A DNA stretch of 64,000 nt from positions 60,247,823 through 60,311,822 of the forward strand of contig CATQJL010000112.1 in NCBI GenBank assembly GCA_958299035.1, given 5' to 3'. This DNA is from Cylicocyclus nassatus (Eukaryota; Nematoda; Chromadorea; Rhabditida; Strongylidae). The translations under genes and the position numbers were made by a program. The notes below the pieces were generated by a model, which saw only the letters and a program-made list of their open reading frames with translations, did no database searches and was not told the origin of the DNA. This document shows positions 1-12,100 of the stretch, one piece after another (within the stretch, counting starts at the first letter, position 1; each line of letters starts with the position of its first letter).

Positions 1-774
1 CGCGGGTTCCTTCCATATCCGTGTTGTCCATTTTCGACGCGGTGTAATTCTCGCATTCGCTGACCAAGTCCTCGATTGTCAGCGGTGTTTCGTCCGTATG
101 TGCATCCAGCCTGCGAATCATCCTCACGCGGACGTCTCGCAATGACGGGTCCTGAAGGCCGGCTACGAATTGTAGCGTCTTCATAGCAGTGTAGTCGAGC
201 TCCTTGAGTCTAGCGTCCTCATCCATCCGCTTGATTGTGTTGGCGTATTCTCGAAAGGTACATACGTCGGCGTAAGCGGTGGGCAGGTGACGCGGAGGCA
301 CTCGAACCTTCTTCTTATCAGAGTCTTCTTGGATGCGAACAGCTTCTGAAGTTTTTCGATAGTTGCGCTAAAATCCAAGTCGTGTGGCTTTGCAGGCAGG
401 ACTTCATCTGCATACTTCCGGTATGCTTCTTCGTCCAGCTTCATGAGGACCAGGTCACGCTTCTTGTTGTCTGGCAACAAGGACTCGCTTATGACCGGTC
501 CGTACCTGCTGTACCAATAGGCAAAGGTATTACCTGTGTCCTCGTCGGAGACAAACCTTTGCACATCCTTGCTCAGCTGATCGTATTGATCCTTGCTGGC
601 ATCGTGTACGGCGCTCTGGTTGCTGGCCAGAGTAGCGATCAGCATCCTCATCTGTTCCTGCTGGGCTTGCATCTGGATCCGAACTTCTTCTTGTTGAAGC
701 CGCATCTGCTCCATCATGACGTTGAGGACCTTCTCCAGATCCGCTGCATGCCGCTCTTCTGCGACCTTCGGCAT
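1..774 (-). pseudogene. Ty3/gypsy-type retrotransposon gag, frameshifted and cut by window edge
   Basis: The minus-strand frame starts with Met at 774. A Gln/Glu-rich helical stretch (QEQMRMLI) is followed by a capsid-like segment with the motifs FAYWYSRYGP and RKYADEVLP, then RRRFECLR. This order matches the Gag of nematode Ty3/gypsy LTR elements, the structural protein of the cytoplasmic particle. Homology passes to another frame at about 285-300, where it continues to base 1 (FREYANTIKRM, LQFVAGLQDP, LTIEDLVSEC). An indel has therefore broken the frame, or it is a sequencing error. Pol lies outside the window. A putative LTR sits immediately upstream at 956-1179. Assignment to Gag is fairly secure; the exact superfamily is inferred. 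Confidence 0.7.
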
Positions 775-955
775 GGCTCCGCTGCAACGACGAGATTTCT
801 TGCTCTCGTCGATCGATTCCTCAAAGAGAACTTATCTGGAGAAGTTGTCCTTGAAGTCGACTGGAGGCTTCTTCTTCTCCTTGGTCGGCGGTTAAGCTTC
901 TTCTCGTCCTCGGTTGGTGGTGGAGTTCTTCTTGTCCTTGATCCTGATCGCCAGT

Positions 956-1179
956 TGATGTGGAACGCGTTGAGCCGTTGACGATTTATTAGAAAAACAC
1001 AAGAGTTCCCCCTCTGCCTATCGGCGTACATGCCGGGGGTTCACTAGGAACATCTAGAGAACAACACACACAAATATATCAAAGTGCGGCGGGTACGCCG
1101 CAACCACAGAGACCATATCGACCTAGCCTATAGTGAATGAGCAAGTTCCAATATGAGGGACGGCTCTACAACAGTCACA
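956..1179 (-). repeat. Putative 5' LTR and primer-binding region of the gypsy-like element
   Basis: Read on the minus strand, the segment starts TGTGACTGTTG at 1179 and ends ACATCA at 956. It holds an AATAAA polyadenylation signal near its end (about 985). A primer-binding-site-like TGGCGATCAGG follows two bases later. Gag begins about 180 bases further on. The partner LTR is outside the window, so the LTR ends are inferred only from TG...CA and the binding-site position. Confidence 0.5.
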
Positions 1180-1580
1180 AACGCTTTTTTACCTCACCGG
1201 AAATGATTTCGAAAAAACAAGTTAAAATGGGGTAAAACTTGTAAAATTTTTCCTGACACGTGGCGGGCAGGCAGTCTTCGTAGAATGTACATAAAATTAT
1301 TTTTAGACTAAAGAATGTTGTGAGAGCCTTTTTGAAAAATGGTTCGGATAACGGAAAACTACCTTCTCTTATTATTATGTCTCGTGCGTTCTCCCCCGAT
1401 TATGACTCCCAGGAAATCTTTTTTGATAAACAAACACTTTTTTGTACCTGTATTGTTTCAGCTTCTGCTTATTTTGAAAGATTTATCATGACCGTTTTCC
1501 TTTAGGAAAACACTGTGTAAAACTGTTCGTTTGCTTTTATCAGTGAATCAAAACATTTATGCTGTTTAATGGTATATATT
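1180..1580. other. Intergenic, no gene seen
   Basis: A+T-rich host-like DNA. A short ATGGTTCGGATAACGGAAAA-like stretch near 1340 has a diverged direct-orientation relative near 59190. The open frame at 1320-1505 has no protein-like features. Confidence 0.3.
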
Positions 1581-1582
1581 GG

Positions 1583-2580
1583 TAACTAGCTTGCTTACCC
1601 GGCTCCGCCCGGCCCTGTGAAAACACTGTAATAGGTCCCATCCCTATCCCTGTACAGCCTTTCCCTGTGCCCACTTCTACACTTCGTTTTCCCTTTCCTG
1701 TGTTGTTTTCGAAATCAGCATGCCCACTTACCCCTCCTGTGCCAACTCCCAGCCCTGTAGCTCAAACTTTGCAAAAAATCGATGAAATTGATAAAAGTAA
1801 TGGACGATTTCAAAAACTAATATTGTATTCATAATCAGCATGCGCAATCACCCCCCTGTGCAAACTCCCAGCACCGTAGCCCAAACTCTCTAAAAAAAAT
1901 CGGTAAAATCGATAGAAGTAATTGATAATCCTGAAAACTAATGTTGTATTCGGATCCCCATGCTCGATTACCCTCCCCCTGTGCAAACTCCCAGCCCCGC
2001 AGGTAAAACTTTACAAAAAATCGATAAAATCGATAAAAGTAATCGATAATTCTGAAAACTAATATTGTATGCGGTATCCCCATGCTCGATTACCTCCCTG
2101 TGCCAACTCCCAGCTCCGTAGGTGAACTTTGCATAAAAATCGATAAAATCGATAAAAGTAATCGATAATTCTGAAAACTAATATTGTATTCGGAATCCCC
2201 ATGCTCGATCACCTCCCTGTGCCAACTCCCAGCCCCGTAGGTGAACTTTGCATAAAAATCGATAAAATCGATAAAAGTAATCGATAATTCTGAAAACTAA
2301 TATTGTATTCGGAATCCCCATGCTCGATCACCTCCCTGTGCCAACTCCCAGCCCCGTAGGTGAACTCTGCAAAGAAATCGATAAAAATCGATAAAATCGA
2401 TATCGATCGACGACGAAAAGTAGCCTATGACACCCGCCGGGGTCCGAAGTGTATGTGTGCCAAGTTTGGTCCGGATCGGTTCAGAAATGGAATTTTCTAT
2501 TCGGAACATACGTACACACAGACATACAGACAGACAGACAAACAGACATTCAGCTTTATATATAAGATATCGTGCTGTTC
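1583..2580 (+). mobile_element. Retroposon-like element with internal tandem array
   Basis: The left edge is a TACCCGGCTCCGCCCGG stretch at about 1596-1612. It is followed by a ~120-bp tandem array, then by GACACCCGCCGGGGTCCGAAGT (about 2428-2449) and a CAGACAGACAAACAGACATT microsatellite near 2540. It ends in TATATATAAGAT. The same 3' block ends the element at 55980-56750. A fixed 3' block with a CAGACA tail and TATATAAGAT end resembles non-LTR retroelement or SINE-like tails of invertebrates; the class is inferred. No coding region is seen. Confidence 0.5.
1690..2400 (+). repeat. Tandem array, ~119-120-bp unit, about 6 copies
   Basis: Each unit contains AATCGATAAAATCGATAAAA, GATAATTCTGAAAACTAATA, CCCATGCTCGAT and GTGCCAACTCCCAGC. 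The CCAACTCCCAGC core recurs at about 1740, 1860, 1982, 2102, 2221 and 2339. The first units are the most diverged. The same unit family forms the array at 55990-56590. Confidence 0.85.
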
Positions 2581-4027
2581 CTAAGGTTGACATCGCTCAT
2601 TGCGACGAGCCGCGAGAACACCTCTCAGCAGGAGATTTCAGACAGTTAGAGTAATTATTTTACCGTAAGCGGCAGCGTTGATGCCAGCTCTAGCGGCTGG
2701 CTGCGGCAGCAGTCGGCTGTCTGGGTACCACTTGCACGCCACCCGCCCACTACACATGCTGATGAGCAGCGTGCACATTTTATAGAAATTTTTAATGGTA
2801 ATCAAGCAAAAATTGCCCGCATCTTGCAAGACATTCTGCACAGAAATATGTTGCCTGAAGTATTACATTTGAGAGCTTCAATGGCGACCACCACGCAAAG
2901 TAATACCGTGAAGAAAAGCATGTTTATGGTGTTTTTTTCTGAAATTGATAGTGATACTCAGTGAGTAGTTCTTTGAAGCACTTGTGCTTTCAAGAAAATA
3001 TCTCGGTGCGAGAGATACAAGGTTACGAACAAACCGACCAAAGTTCCAAAGACTGCAAGTGAAGGCAATATACAAGCAAGTCCGACTGTTTACTGTTTTT
3101 GTCTTCCTCATCCTACCGGCTGAGTAATAGAAGCTGGGAAGAGCATTTAAATAATATGCAAATTGAAGCGGTGCCATATTTATATTTGTGAAACTATGAA
3201 TTGCTCACCTACTTTTAAAAGAAAAAACTTTCGCAGTGACCCAATAATTTAATGACTGAGAGCAGCGCGAAGGAGGTTAACAAAAAATTCACGATGCGCT
3301 GCATTCTTGAATGCAAGCAAAAGCAATGTTTCTGATTCTTGCACTTTCTTACGAATCTGAAGGGATTACCTGGGCGAAAAAAGAGCAAAGTTTCACAAAT
3401 AAGGCATACCTCAACGGGTTGCCAGTTTACGAGGTCAGAAGAGCCTATTTGTTTTCTGTAAAAACAAGGTAAGACAACCTTAATAATATATCTGCAGTAA
3501 TACACTCTCCACCGAAACTTTTTGAAAGTCGAATGGTTAAGCTGATAACTTGATAACTTCGACCCAACCGAATCTGCTCGTATAATGTCTTTATACTTTT
3601 TCCATTCTTTGAGAATAATTGTGAATTATTGCTTTTAGAATGATGAGCATGAGTGTTCAAAGTTTTATGCTTCTCTTTGCCTTAGTGTTGGACAAACCCT
3701 TTGCTAAGCTACATAGAAGAAAAAATCGGGATAAGTATGATTGATGGTGTTACATTCAGAGAATTCTACAACTGGTAACTTTTATTACAAGCAAATTTTC
3801 TGACCTTTATTCTCAGCTGAGGAAATGTGGTGTTTTTTACATTGACTACGTAACTTTTGCAAAGAATATAAAGAGCATGCAGAAAGCATTGGGTCTGTAA
3901 TTCTTTTCGTCTTCTTAAATAAAATCGGAAAGTTGGCTCAATTTCGCAATCGAGGGAGGAGGGCTTATATAGTAGCATCTATAAGTTTCTATGCAACAAG
4001 AATTACATAAATTCTTTCTGGTTGTAA
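2581..4027. other. Non-coding, one dispersed repeat
   Basis: About 2605-2760 (GAGATTTCAGACAGTTAG and a region rich in GCGGCAGC) resembles 59755-59885 in the same orientation, so it is a dispersed repeat of unknown type. The rest is A+T-rich with only short open frames and no recognisable protein. Confidence 0.35.
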
Positions 4028-7000
4028 GATAATCTCTGATTTATGAAGGCTACTCAAAGTGCACAGCCAGTTAGTGCCCTTCCTTGTATGGGAGAAGTGT
4101 CTTAAATCAGACGTTTTTAGAAGAAGCTTTGTAAGACAAATTTTTTCCTTCTCTGTCGCTTGCCTTCTTACGTGCCACACTGTAATTTATGATGAACAAT
4201 TTGCTTGATTTAGCAAAATCTAAATCGTTCATAGCGTTCATTTTTCAAAGTTATAGCGTATCATCAGAGAATCTGCAAATCGGGCAAAAATCCAAGCTAT
4301 ATTAGCCTAATTTAATATTTTATATTACCCTTAAGCGTATAGGACGTGGGATATTTTTGTAAAGTGAACAGCACAGGCACTCCGAAGAGCTTCGCAACAA
4401 AACCATATACAGTGCCATATTGCCTGAGAGTATCGTGCGGCATAAACCTTGTTTTCCGAAACTCAACGAGGCGGCTGAGCGACACGCTTGAAAAATCGAG
4501 AAAGGTCCGTCATATAGGCATAAAACTAGGGTAGGTTTTACTAAGTTGTGCACTACTTTTATAACTTCTCTCTCTTTACATATGGCGGACTCAAATTTTT
4601 CCATCATTTAGGTCGTAACGTAAGCTACAAACGCAGCCAGTTCTGCAAGATTCTGACGTCACAGTGAGGATTACGGTAGGTATATGGTATGAAGAAAAAG
4701 TTGTGGATTACCACATTGGCTGAAACTTTGCGTAGGTGGCTTATCTGACATGCTGATCACGATGTTGGTTTCGCATGATAGGGGCTTTTTGTTAAGTTAC
4801 AGTAGGTTTATGGTATAAGATCTCATGCTAAACAAGGAAAGAGGCGTTAATTCGATGAATGAATATGATATTTTTGTTCTCCAGGGTAAATGATCCCACT
4901 CAGAGTTTTGGCGAATTCTGAAACTTCGACCCTTTAGTGATTGACGCTTGTCCCCAAGCAGCCTTGTATACAGCGGCTCGTTCAACTTTGTGAGAGAGCC
5001 AAAGCTCTGAATTGAATATCATTTCTTCTTGCTGCGTTAGATGAGTCAACCTCTGGCAACAATTTATGCACATTTTCGAATTGTTGTGCACGATCTAAGT
5101 TGAAGTTCTTCATTTTCACTTAAAAACCAATGAGTTCTCGAATTTTGCCAGTTTTCGAAAAACTCCCGATTTGTGTCAGTTCATAGCTCACACGGCAATC
5201 TATTCAGTATTAAAATTTAAGCGAGCCCATCAAAAAGCGAAAATTACGGACTTAGTTACAAAATTAAGTCAACAGCCTAATGCTTATTTCCACATAAGTC
5301 TTTTTGATTCTCGCGAAGAAAAAGAGCTAGCGATTGATTACCGCTCGCTTTTACGTAGTTAAACTGAAGGTTATCGTCACTCGTAGTCTGAAGCAGTGGT
5401 ATCAACGCAGAGTACTAGTTACTATAAGCTTTACTTTTCGACAACAAAGTTGGCAAATAAGCTCGCACTTGCTCACTTACTAACTTTGTTTCGATGACCA
5501 AAATTATTGATCACTTGGACAATTTATATAAAAATTTTAAAGAAGTTTTAGAAAAAAGATAGGCTGTTTAGATTTTGGCTTGTGCTTTCCAATCAAAATT
5601 TTGTGGCTGCGCGATACCAAAACGTAACGTCCAAAGAGAGCATTAATGCTTGAGGGTACGATCATTACTATAACCTTCAACTTTCCAAAAAAAGCTTACA
5701 CACACAACAGTCAATGCAGGTAGGATTTTCATAAGATATCAGTAAAGCAGCGCGCTACAGCACATTGGAAAAATTTCATGAAAGCTTGAATGCACACTAG
5801 ATTTTGTAGTGCCATACCTGTACTATAATCCATACATATGTGATATTTCCAAAGTAAAGCAAAAATTTAGCATTATTCGATATTTAAAACATGACACATT
5901 CGCACAAAGATGCTATATTTTGATTCAGGTAATGGCATGTTTTTAGAAGTAAAAATGTTTCGACTGCAGAAAAAATTATCGTTTGAAAGTTGGATTCCTT
6001 TCGCTTATATATACATTGTTTATATTTACGATGTATTTCTGACGTTATCTTTACAGTAGGAGAACCGTTTTCTTTTCGAAACGATTGGTTTGTAGCGTTT
6101 AAGGCGCTAAACAGCGTGTCGATATGCTTGATATGGCGCATTGACTGTAAAGTTGTGTTTTATCGTCGACTTTTATAACCAAAAAGAGCTGTTTTCTGAT
6201 GTCTTAAACATCCTTCATGAGTGCTTGCATAAGATATGATATGATTAATATGTCGATACGATTGATAAGCAGCATAAAATGCGAAATTGTGTCTTACTGT
6301 CAAAGTTTATGACCAAAAGAGAGCTGTTTGTCTGATGTCTCAAACATATTTCATGAGCATTCCATAAGCTACCTTATAATGCACATTCACATGCTTTCCA
6401 TCGCCAAGCGTGAAATGCAGGTCATACTTATCGTAAGTCAACGTTGAACAATTCTTATGCACCGAGGTTAGGTAACTGTGACGTAAATTTGCTAGAAAAA
6501 TGCGCTATCTGCGTTTCTCACTCGATTTTTTGTTTTTTTCGGTGCGCCTCTGTGTGTAAATAAATATATAAATAGGTAAATAGATAAGAATTTTTTCAAG
6601 TGATAGACAATCTTGCGACTTGTTCAGCTATTTTATATGCATACCATATTCATATCTTTTGGAGCGATAGAACAATATCGTGGGCTTTCAAAACGCGGGG
6701 AGCTTCAATCGTCATGCCTGTGAGCTACTCTGTACATCGCAATCAAGATAGCGCCCAAACTTTGCTTCAGATCGCAGCATCAGTGATTTTGCCGTGCTGC
6801 AAGAGAAAACACTAGGGGGGGGGACGACTAAAGAGGATGAGTAGAAAATAAATGGATTATATCATGACCAGCCCCGCTCTGCCGCTACGCAGCAGATTCC
6901 GCAGATACTCAGCAGCTCCGCTGCCTCGTGAACTTTTCGTTTCATGTTTACTTTCACTTTAATGCGGAAATGTGAGAATTTGCAAACTATCTATCTCCTA

Positions 7001-7447
7001 TCTTGCACGAATCAGATTTATAACCTGCGTAAAAAGAGAAGCTGAGGACATATTCTCGGCTTTGTCAGTTCATTCTGACCATTCTGACCAACATTCTAAG
7101 CAAGTATACTACGCAAACTGCAAAAACCAGGAATCGATAGAGGCAGTTGGTAGGTCCTAAACAAAATGGCTTACTAAAACACGCCCCTCCCCCCCCCGCA
7201 CACTATGTCTGCCGAATTTGGCTAATTTTCGATGACTTCTTTTATCTTTTTTTGTGCAAACATAAAGGATATTCTGAGCAAAATTGCAAGAAATCAATAA
7301 ACCGATAGGGGCAGTTTGTGTGCCTCGAACAAAATGGCATATTTAAACACGCCTAACACGATACAATTGTGTACTGAAATTGGTTTGAATTCTATTACTC
7401 TTCCTATCCATTTAAGGCGAAGATACAAAAAGTGGCCAAGACAAATA
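4028..7447 (+). repeat. Arm 1 of a very long inverted repeat
   Basis: The segment is repeated in inverse orientation at 53557-58903. Homology begins at GATAATCTCTGA (4028) and runs to the TA at 7446-7447, where a mariner-type element begins. About 6010-6215 is absent from the other arm. It includes a short internal duplication (CAAAAAGAGCTGTTTTCTGA at about 6180 and CAAAAGAGAGCTGTTTGTCT at about 6315). An amplification oligo at 5391-5415 replaces about 25 bases of arm sequence. Similarity looks high but imperfect, so the arms are not assembly copies of each other. No coding capacity is recognised. Confidence 0.8.
5391..5415 (+). other. SMART/template-switch oligo left in assembly
   Basis: An exact 25-nt match to the SMART cDNA/amplification oligo, which begins AAGCAGTGGTATCAACGC. 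The inverted copy of this locus (about 57565-57590) has ordinary sequence at this position, so the oligo is foreign. It marks an amplification or library join. Confidence 0.95.
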
Positions 7448-7521
7448 TTAGGTCGTTCCGGAGGTTCTTTCCGTTTTTTCAACTTATCATAAAAACGCGT
7501 AGAAGAAGATAGAGAAACGCT

Positions 7522-7971
7522 TTAAAGGCAGTGTCCAGGCTAACCTACCCCCCCCCCCCCACCGATTAGAGTGATCCTGAATGTAGGCCCCAGAAAAGGG
7601 GCATCTGCATTGGTGGTCTTCTAACGTTGTCTCTGAATGGAGATAAGGGGCCTGGAAGTCCCTGGCTGCGCGGAGTCTGATATCAGGCCTCCGCCCAGCC
7701 AGGGACTGCCTCCCCACACGTATTGACATGGTAGTGAGCAGAAACTGTACACTGCTTCAACTGCACCCATAGAGTTGCAGCTCCTCCCGCTGGCATGCCG
7801 ACGGGGACGAGCGATCTGAAACTTGTCCGCGCCCTCAAGACGGGGTCCTCAGGAATCGGGTTTTTTGTGAACTTCGGAGAGTTTGAAGTTCGGAACTGTA
7901 ATCAGGGCCACGGAAAGGCCCCAGAATGACGAAAACATGGGGGGCCAAATCTGGGTGGACGCTGCCTCTAA
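7522..7971. mobile_element. TTAA-flanked MITE, AGGCAGYGTCC family (copy 1)
   Basis: Ends read TTTAAAGGCAGTGTCCAGGC and GGTGGACGCTGCCTCTAA. These match the ends of copies at 8222, 19774, 46403 and 46932. The TTAA target is degenerate on the right. No protein is encoded. The TTAA target recalls piggyBac-type or nematode PALTTAA elements. Confidence 0.7.
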
Positions 7972-8221
7972 GCAGTGACCGACGCAGCTTCTTCTCCTCT
8001 TTTTAATTGTCATGTTCTTATAGGAAGCAAGCGGCATATATGCCGCTTGCTCTTGTGGTCACTAAGTTAATCGCCAAAAATTGGAACCCATGATTTTCAC
8101 CATATGTAACCTTGGCAAATTTTCGTAACCTTCATTTTTGAATTTTGGAAAAGCTTTGGTAACATTCAGATAGACTAAATAAAGTGCAATGCAATGAAAT
8201 TTTTAGGCATCTATAGCTAGC

Positions 8222-8459
8222 CTCAAAGGCACCGTCCACCCAAAATCTCGAATTCAACGTTTTTGTCGCCTTCAGGCCTTCTGAAAGCCCTGATTCCGAA
8301 TATGGAGTCGAAAATCCGCGAAACCCCCAAAAATTCCTGTTTTGAGAACCCTCTTCAAAAACGCAGGCTTGCGGCGAAGCTTGAGGGTTTGCCTAATGTG
8401 TGAGGCCCACACTATGCCATCATAATCTCGGCAACCTCCATTTTGGGTGGTGCCTTTAA
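8222..8459. mobile_element. TTAA-type MITE (copy 2), short
   Basis: Ends read CTCAAAGGCACCGTCCACC and GGTGGTGCCTTTAAA. Terminal repeats are about 17 bp. At about 238 bp it is the shortest of the five copies. It lies inside the mariner-type element and so inserted later. Confidence 0.75.
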
Positions 8460-9179
8460 AACATTTTTAGAAATATTTTTTAATGCTATCAAATTCCACT
8501 TTTGGTGATGCCAATAACCATAGAAAATAAAACGGCGCACAGCTAAGGTGGCATTCGATGCAGCTTTTCCCCCTCTTTCTAATGAGTGTTTTCCTTCCCA
8601 GTTTGTAGGATCTTTGGCGATAAAATTTTCATATTTTTGATTTTAAACCCGCCCCACCATGTTCACTTAAGATGCGAAAACTTCTATTTCGAAGAGGTAA
8701 ACGGTTAGTTGCCTTGTAAAAATTGTTGATAATCGTAATCGACTTTTGAAAATTTCAAGATCAGAAGATTTGTCAGTATTCGGTGAGTTTGGGTGTTTTG
8801 CGACTTAGCAAAAGTAAAAGCTTCTGGAGAAGCTATGCAAAAAAAACTGAGAAGCTATTTTGAATTGCCAAAGCATTGCATTGCGCTTTGTTTCTGTTAT
8901 GTGAATGCCATCGAATCTTTTCTAGAAGTTCGAAGAGAAGAAATGAAAAAATTTTGAAAATGTTCTGAAAATTTGCCAAATTTGGACAAGGTAAAAATGA
9001 TGGGTTCGAAATTTCGGCGAATCTCAATGACCATAAGAGTAAGCGGCATATAATGTGACAGTCAGAGTTGAAAGAGGAAGAAAAACTGCGTCGGGTAGTG
9101 CTCAAAACTTTTATATATCTTTGTTCCACGTGTTTCTATGATATGGTGAAAAAACGAAAAAACTTTCGGAACGACCTAA

Positions 9180-12100
9180 TATTATATAAGTATAGATGTT
9201 TATAGCAAATCACAGATGCTGCAAAATTGCGTGCGGACGTTTATTATGCAGATTCTGACTTAATGTGTAGGTATAGACTGCTTAAGCATCTCATTACTTC
9301 AACTTAACCAGTATATGTTATAGCCACCTATTCTGGACTAGCTACAAGGAAAACGTTTCGAAGCTAGATTTTCCAGGTGTACGTTGTTCAGTGTAATCAC
9401 CAGTTGCTGCATAAGTTCTGTCCCATTTCTGATGCCTTGTGTTCGAAGCAGCTGTTATAAAATTTCATCTTTGACGCTATATAACTGTATCATCAAAAAC
9501 AATTTCATTGCTCTTTCTGAGAGATATCAAAATTCAATATAATCTTATTTAACATATTGGCGAACACGCAGATTTTTGGTTGCCTGCCTTTTAGGACACA
9601 GGCCTTTCATTATCCGGACAACATTTTTCAGATCAAAACACACATACTGCTATCTTCAATATACCTCCCGTAGTTCTGAAAGGTTACTAAAAAAACGAGA
9701 TTGTCTCTACATACAGACGAGAAGTCATGGAGTGGGGTTATCCCAAGTCGTCACTTTGACGAAATCAAGTCTTGACACACTACCCTTGCCAAGCAGTACC
9801 ATGCAATAATTGGTGTGTTAACGAGATTGCAGGATTACGATCTTAGGAGCGCGAAACCCAATCTCTCCCTAAAACAGCTTCTTTCAGAAAAAGCTCTACA
9901 ACGTGTCTTCCAAGTCAAGTCCTTGTATGCATCACGGAATAAGGGTGTATCGGGCTTATATATGCCTCAATTCACTTTGATGTAAACTCGCCTTGCTTGT
10001 AAAATTTGCTGTCAAACACTAATACTTCGTTGTATAGATGTTTTCTACAGGGAACAGAACTCGGTAGATGCAACTGATAAGGTGCTAGAGTAAAGCAAGA
10101 GCAGAGAACACTCATCAATTACCCTTCACTACTCGAAGCATTCGCAATTTGAAAATTTGAAAATGGTACGAGTGTACTAAAGCTGGGTTGAATACCAAGT
10201 TTTTTCGTTCGCTTAAACAGAACTCTAACTATCTTCAAAATTTTCGCTATTTTTGATGTGGACTAAATATGCCTGTCATCTTATATGGGAGCCACCATTT
10301 TAAAGCAAGATAGAATTGAAGAAAACAGCGCAAAAATTTTGTAATCTTGTTTCCTCTTCGGTAGCGTTTCTTGTAAAGTTCTTTCTATCTGACAGTCGAA
10401 AGCTTGCTCGTTGATACTGAAAGAATTTATACGTTTATTCTTGAAAGCTGCGAAACGGACAGAATTTATGCACCAGAGTAAAATGATTTACAATGGCTTT
10501 TTTGGCATTACTCGTGTGTCGCACATAAATGTGTGATCTACACCCTAAAAAAACACTTCAATCGTTCCGCTTGACGATCCGCCAACAAAATACATAAAGC
10601 TGAGACTGAAAACACTAGAAGTCTTTTGATTTTCCTTCTTAGCTTCCTTCACTCTTTCTTAGAGTGATCAGCTATTATGGCTAAAAGGGCTTTGTTTTAT
10701 ATTTAGTAACATTATAGCATGTGACACTAATAATTCTGATATCGCGTTTTTATCAAGCCTTCTCGAAAGCGTGTCCTAGCCACTTTTCCTATAGGTACCT
10801 CACTGAGAAAGCACAGTTCCTGATCAGACTCCCTTTGAAGACCCTAGATAATTTATATGAAAATGTTTAGCTTTATATTCTTCACAACTTCTTTCAAAAT
10901 TTTCTTTAGTTTCCCAGTTTTTTGAGTGAGTATGGCAAAACAACTCGGTGGAACATCCTCAACACAAGTATTGTTTAATACGCAAAAATGATGGACTTGC
11001 GTTTACCTGAATGCATGCCATAAAGCATTAATTCCTAGTGCCTTATATCCATGATAAAGAATCAGGGAGATGGAACAAAAACTCCTAAAATCAAAATTTT
11101 GAGCGGGTGTTAAATATCAAGCCCGCCTTGCGCATCGCAGAAGTATCTTTGAAAAACTGGGTAATAACAACGTACAATCTCGAATCTTCCGCTACTTCAC
11201 AAATTCAGAATTTTTCAATATTTTGGTCGAAATTTTCCACTTTGGGACATAATGTGGTTTACAGATTGTCGGTCGCCTGTGCGGCCTACAAATGCCGCAG
11301 ACAAATTTTTGCTATATTTAAGATCTTCAAAAAGATAAAGACGATGAATGATTACTTCAACCATTGTTTACCTTGTTAAATTTTTCCGAAAAAAAAAGCA
11401 ACAACCATTTTATTAACAACCATTTTATTTGTCTATTTTATATGGGGGAAATCTGCAAACGCAGACTGGAGACTTCCTACATCTTCTTCTTCCCGAGTTT
11501 TCGCACTTTTGACGCCATACGCAGAATCCTTTCATCCTCTTCTTGCTGCTCTGGAAAACATTTACTTGACGATCTGATGATCGATGCATCGATATATGTT
11601 AGGTTGTTAAAACAAATAGTGTTTGTTTTTGACAGCACAGTGTCCTGAAGTACATCTTGATGGTTTCGTTTTGTTTTAAATGAACACTACGCTCATTGTA
11701 AGACAGAACGGTCTTCGGGCGAGAAACGCTTTAGCAATTTTTGCTTTCGTACTTCAAAATGAAATCACTGTCGCTGTCAGATTTCGATGTTTTGCTAGAA
11801 ATATAAAATTTCAGCTTGACAACCGTCCTAATTGTTGTTGGCAATTTGAATAAAATGTAAAAGCCTTTCATTGTAATGCGTACCACTTCAAAATGCAAAA
11901 GTCAAATTTCTATACCTAGTTAAGCTAAATGATTTATAATCTCTCTATAAATTTTGAACAAATTCAAAATGGAGCTACTTCACAGTTACACTGCTGTGTT
12001 GGAAAATTTCTTATGCTAAGAAAGTTGGACCTATTTTTGAATGGTTCTCTAGGTAAACATAAGCGACAAAATTCTGGTAACGTCTATCGTTGACCAACGA

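Larger units (their letters stand above)
7448..9179. mobile_element. Mariner-type element with two nested TTAA MITEs
   Basis: Termini are TTAGGTCGTTCCGGAGGTTC on the left and the complement of TTAGGTCGTTCCGAAAGTTT on the right. TA dinucleotides flank both ends, as Tc1/mariner target duplications do. No transposase frame is present. The interior is split by MITEs at 7522-7971 and 8222-8459. A GCATTCGATGCAGC box near 8550 recurs in other elements here. The left end marks the inner border of the long inverted repeat arm. Confidence 0.75.

Noticed and set aside
235..981. 248-codon plus-strand open frame
   Set aside because: It is the complement of the gag frame and leader of the gypsy-like element.
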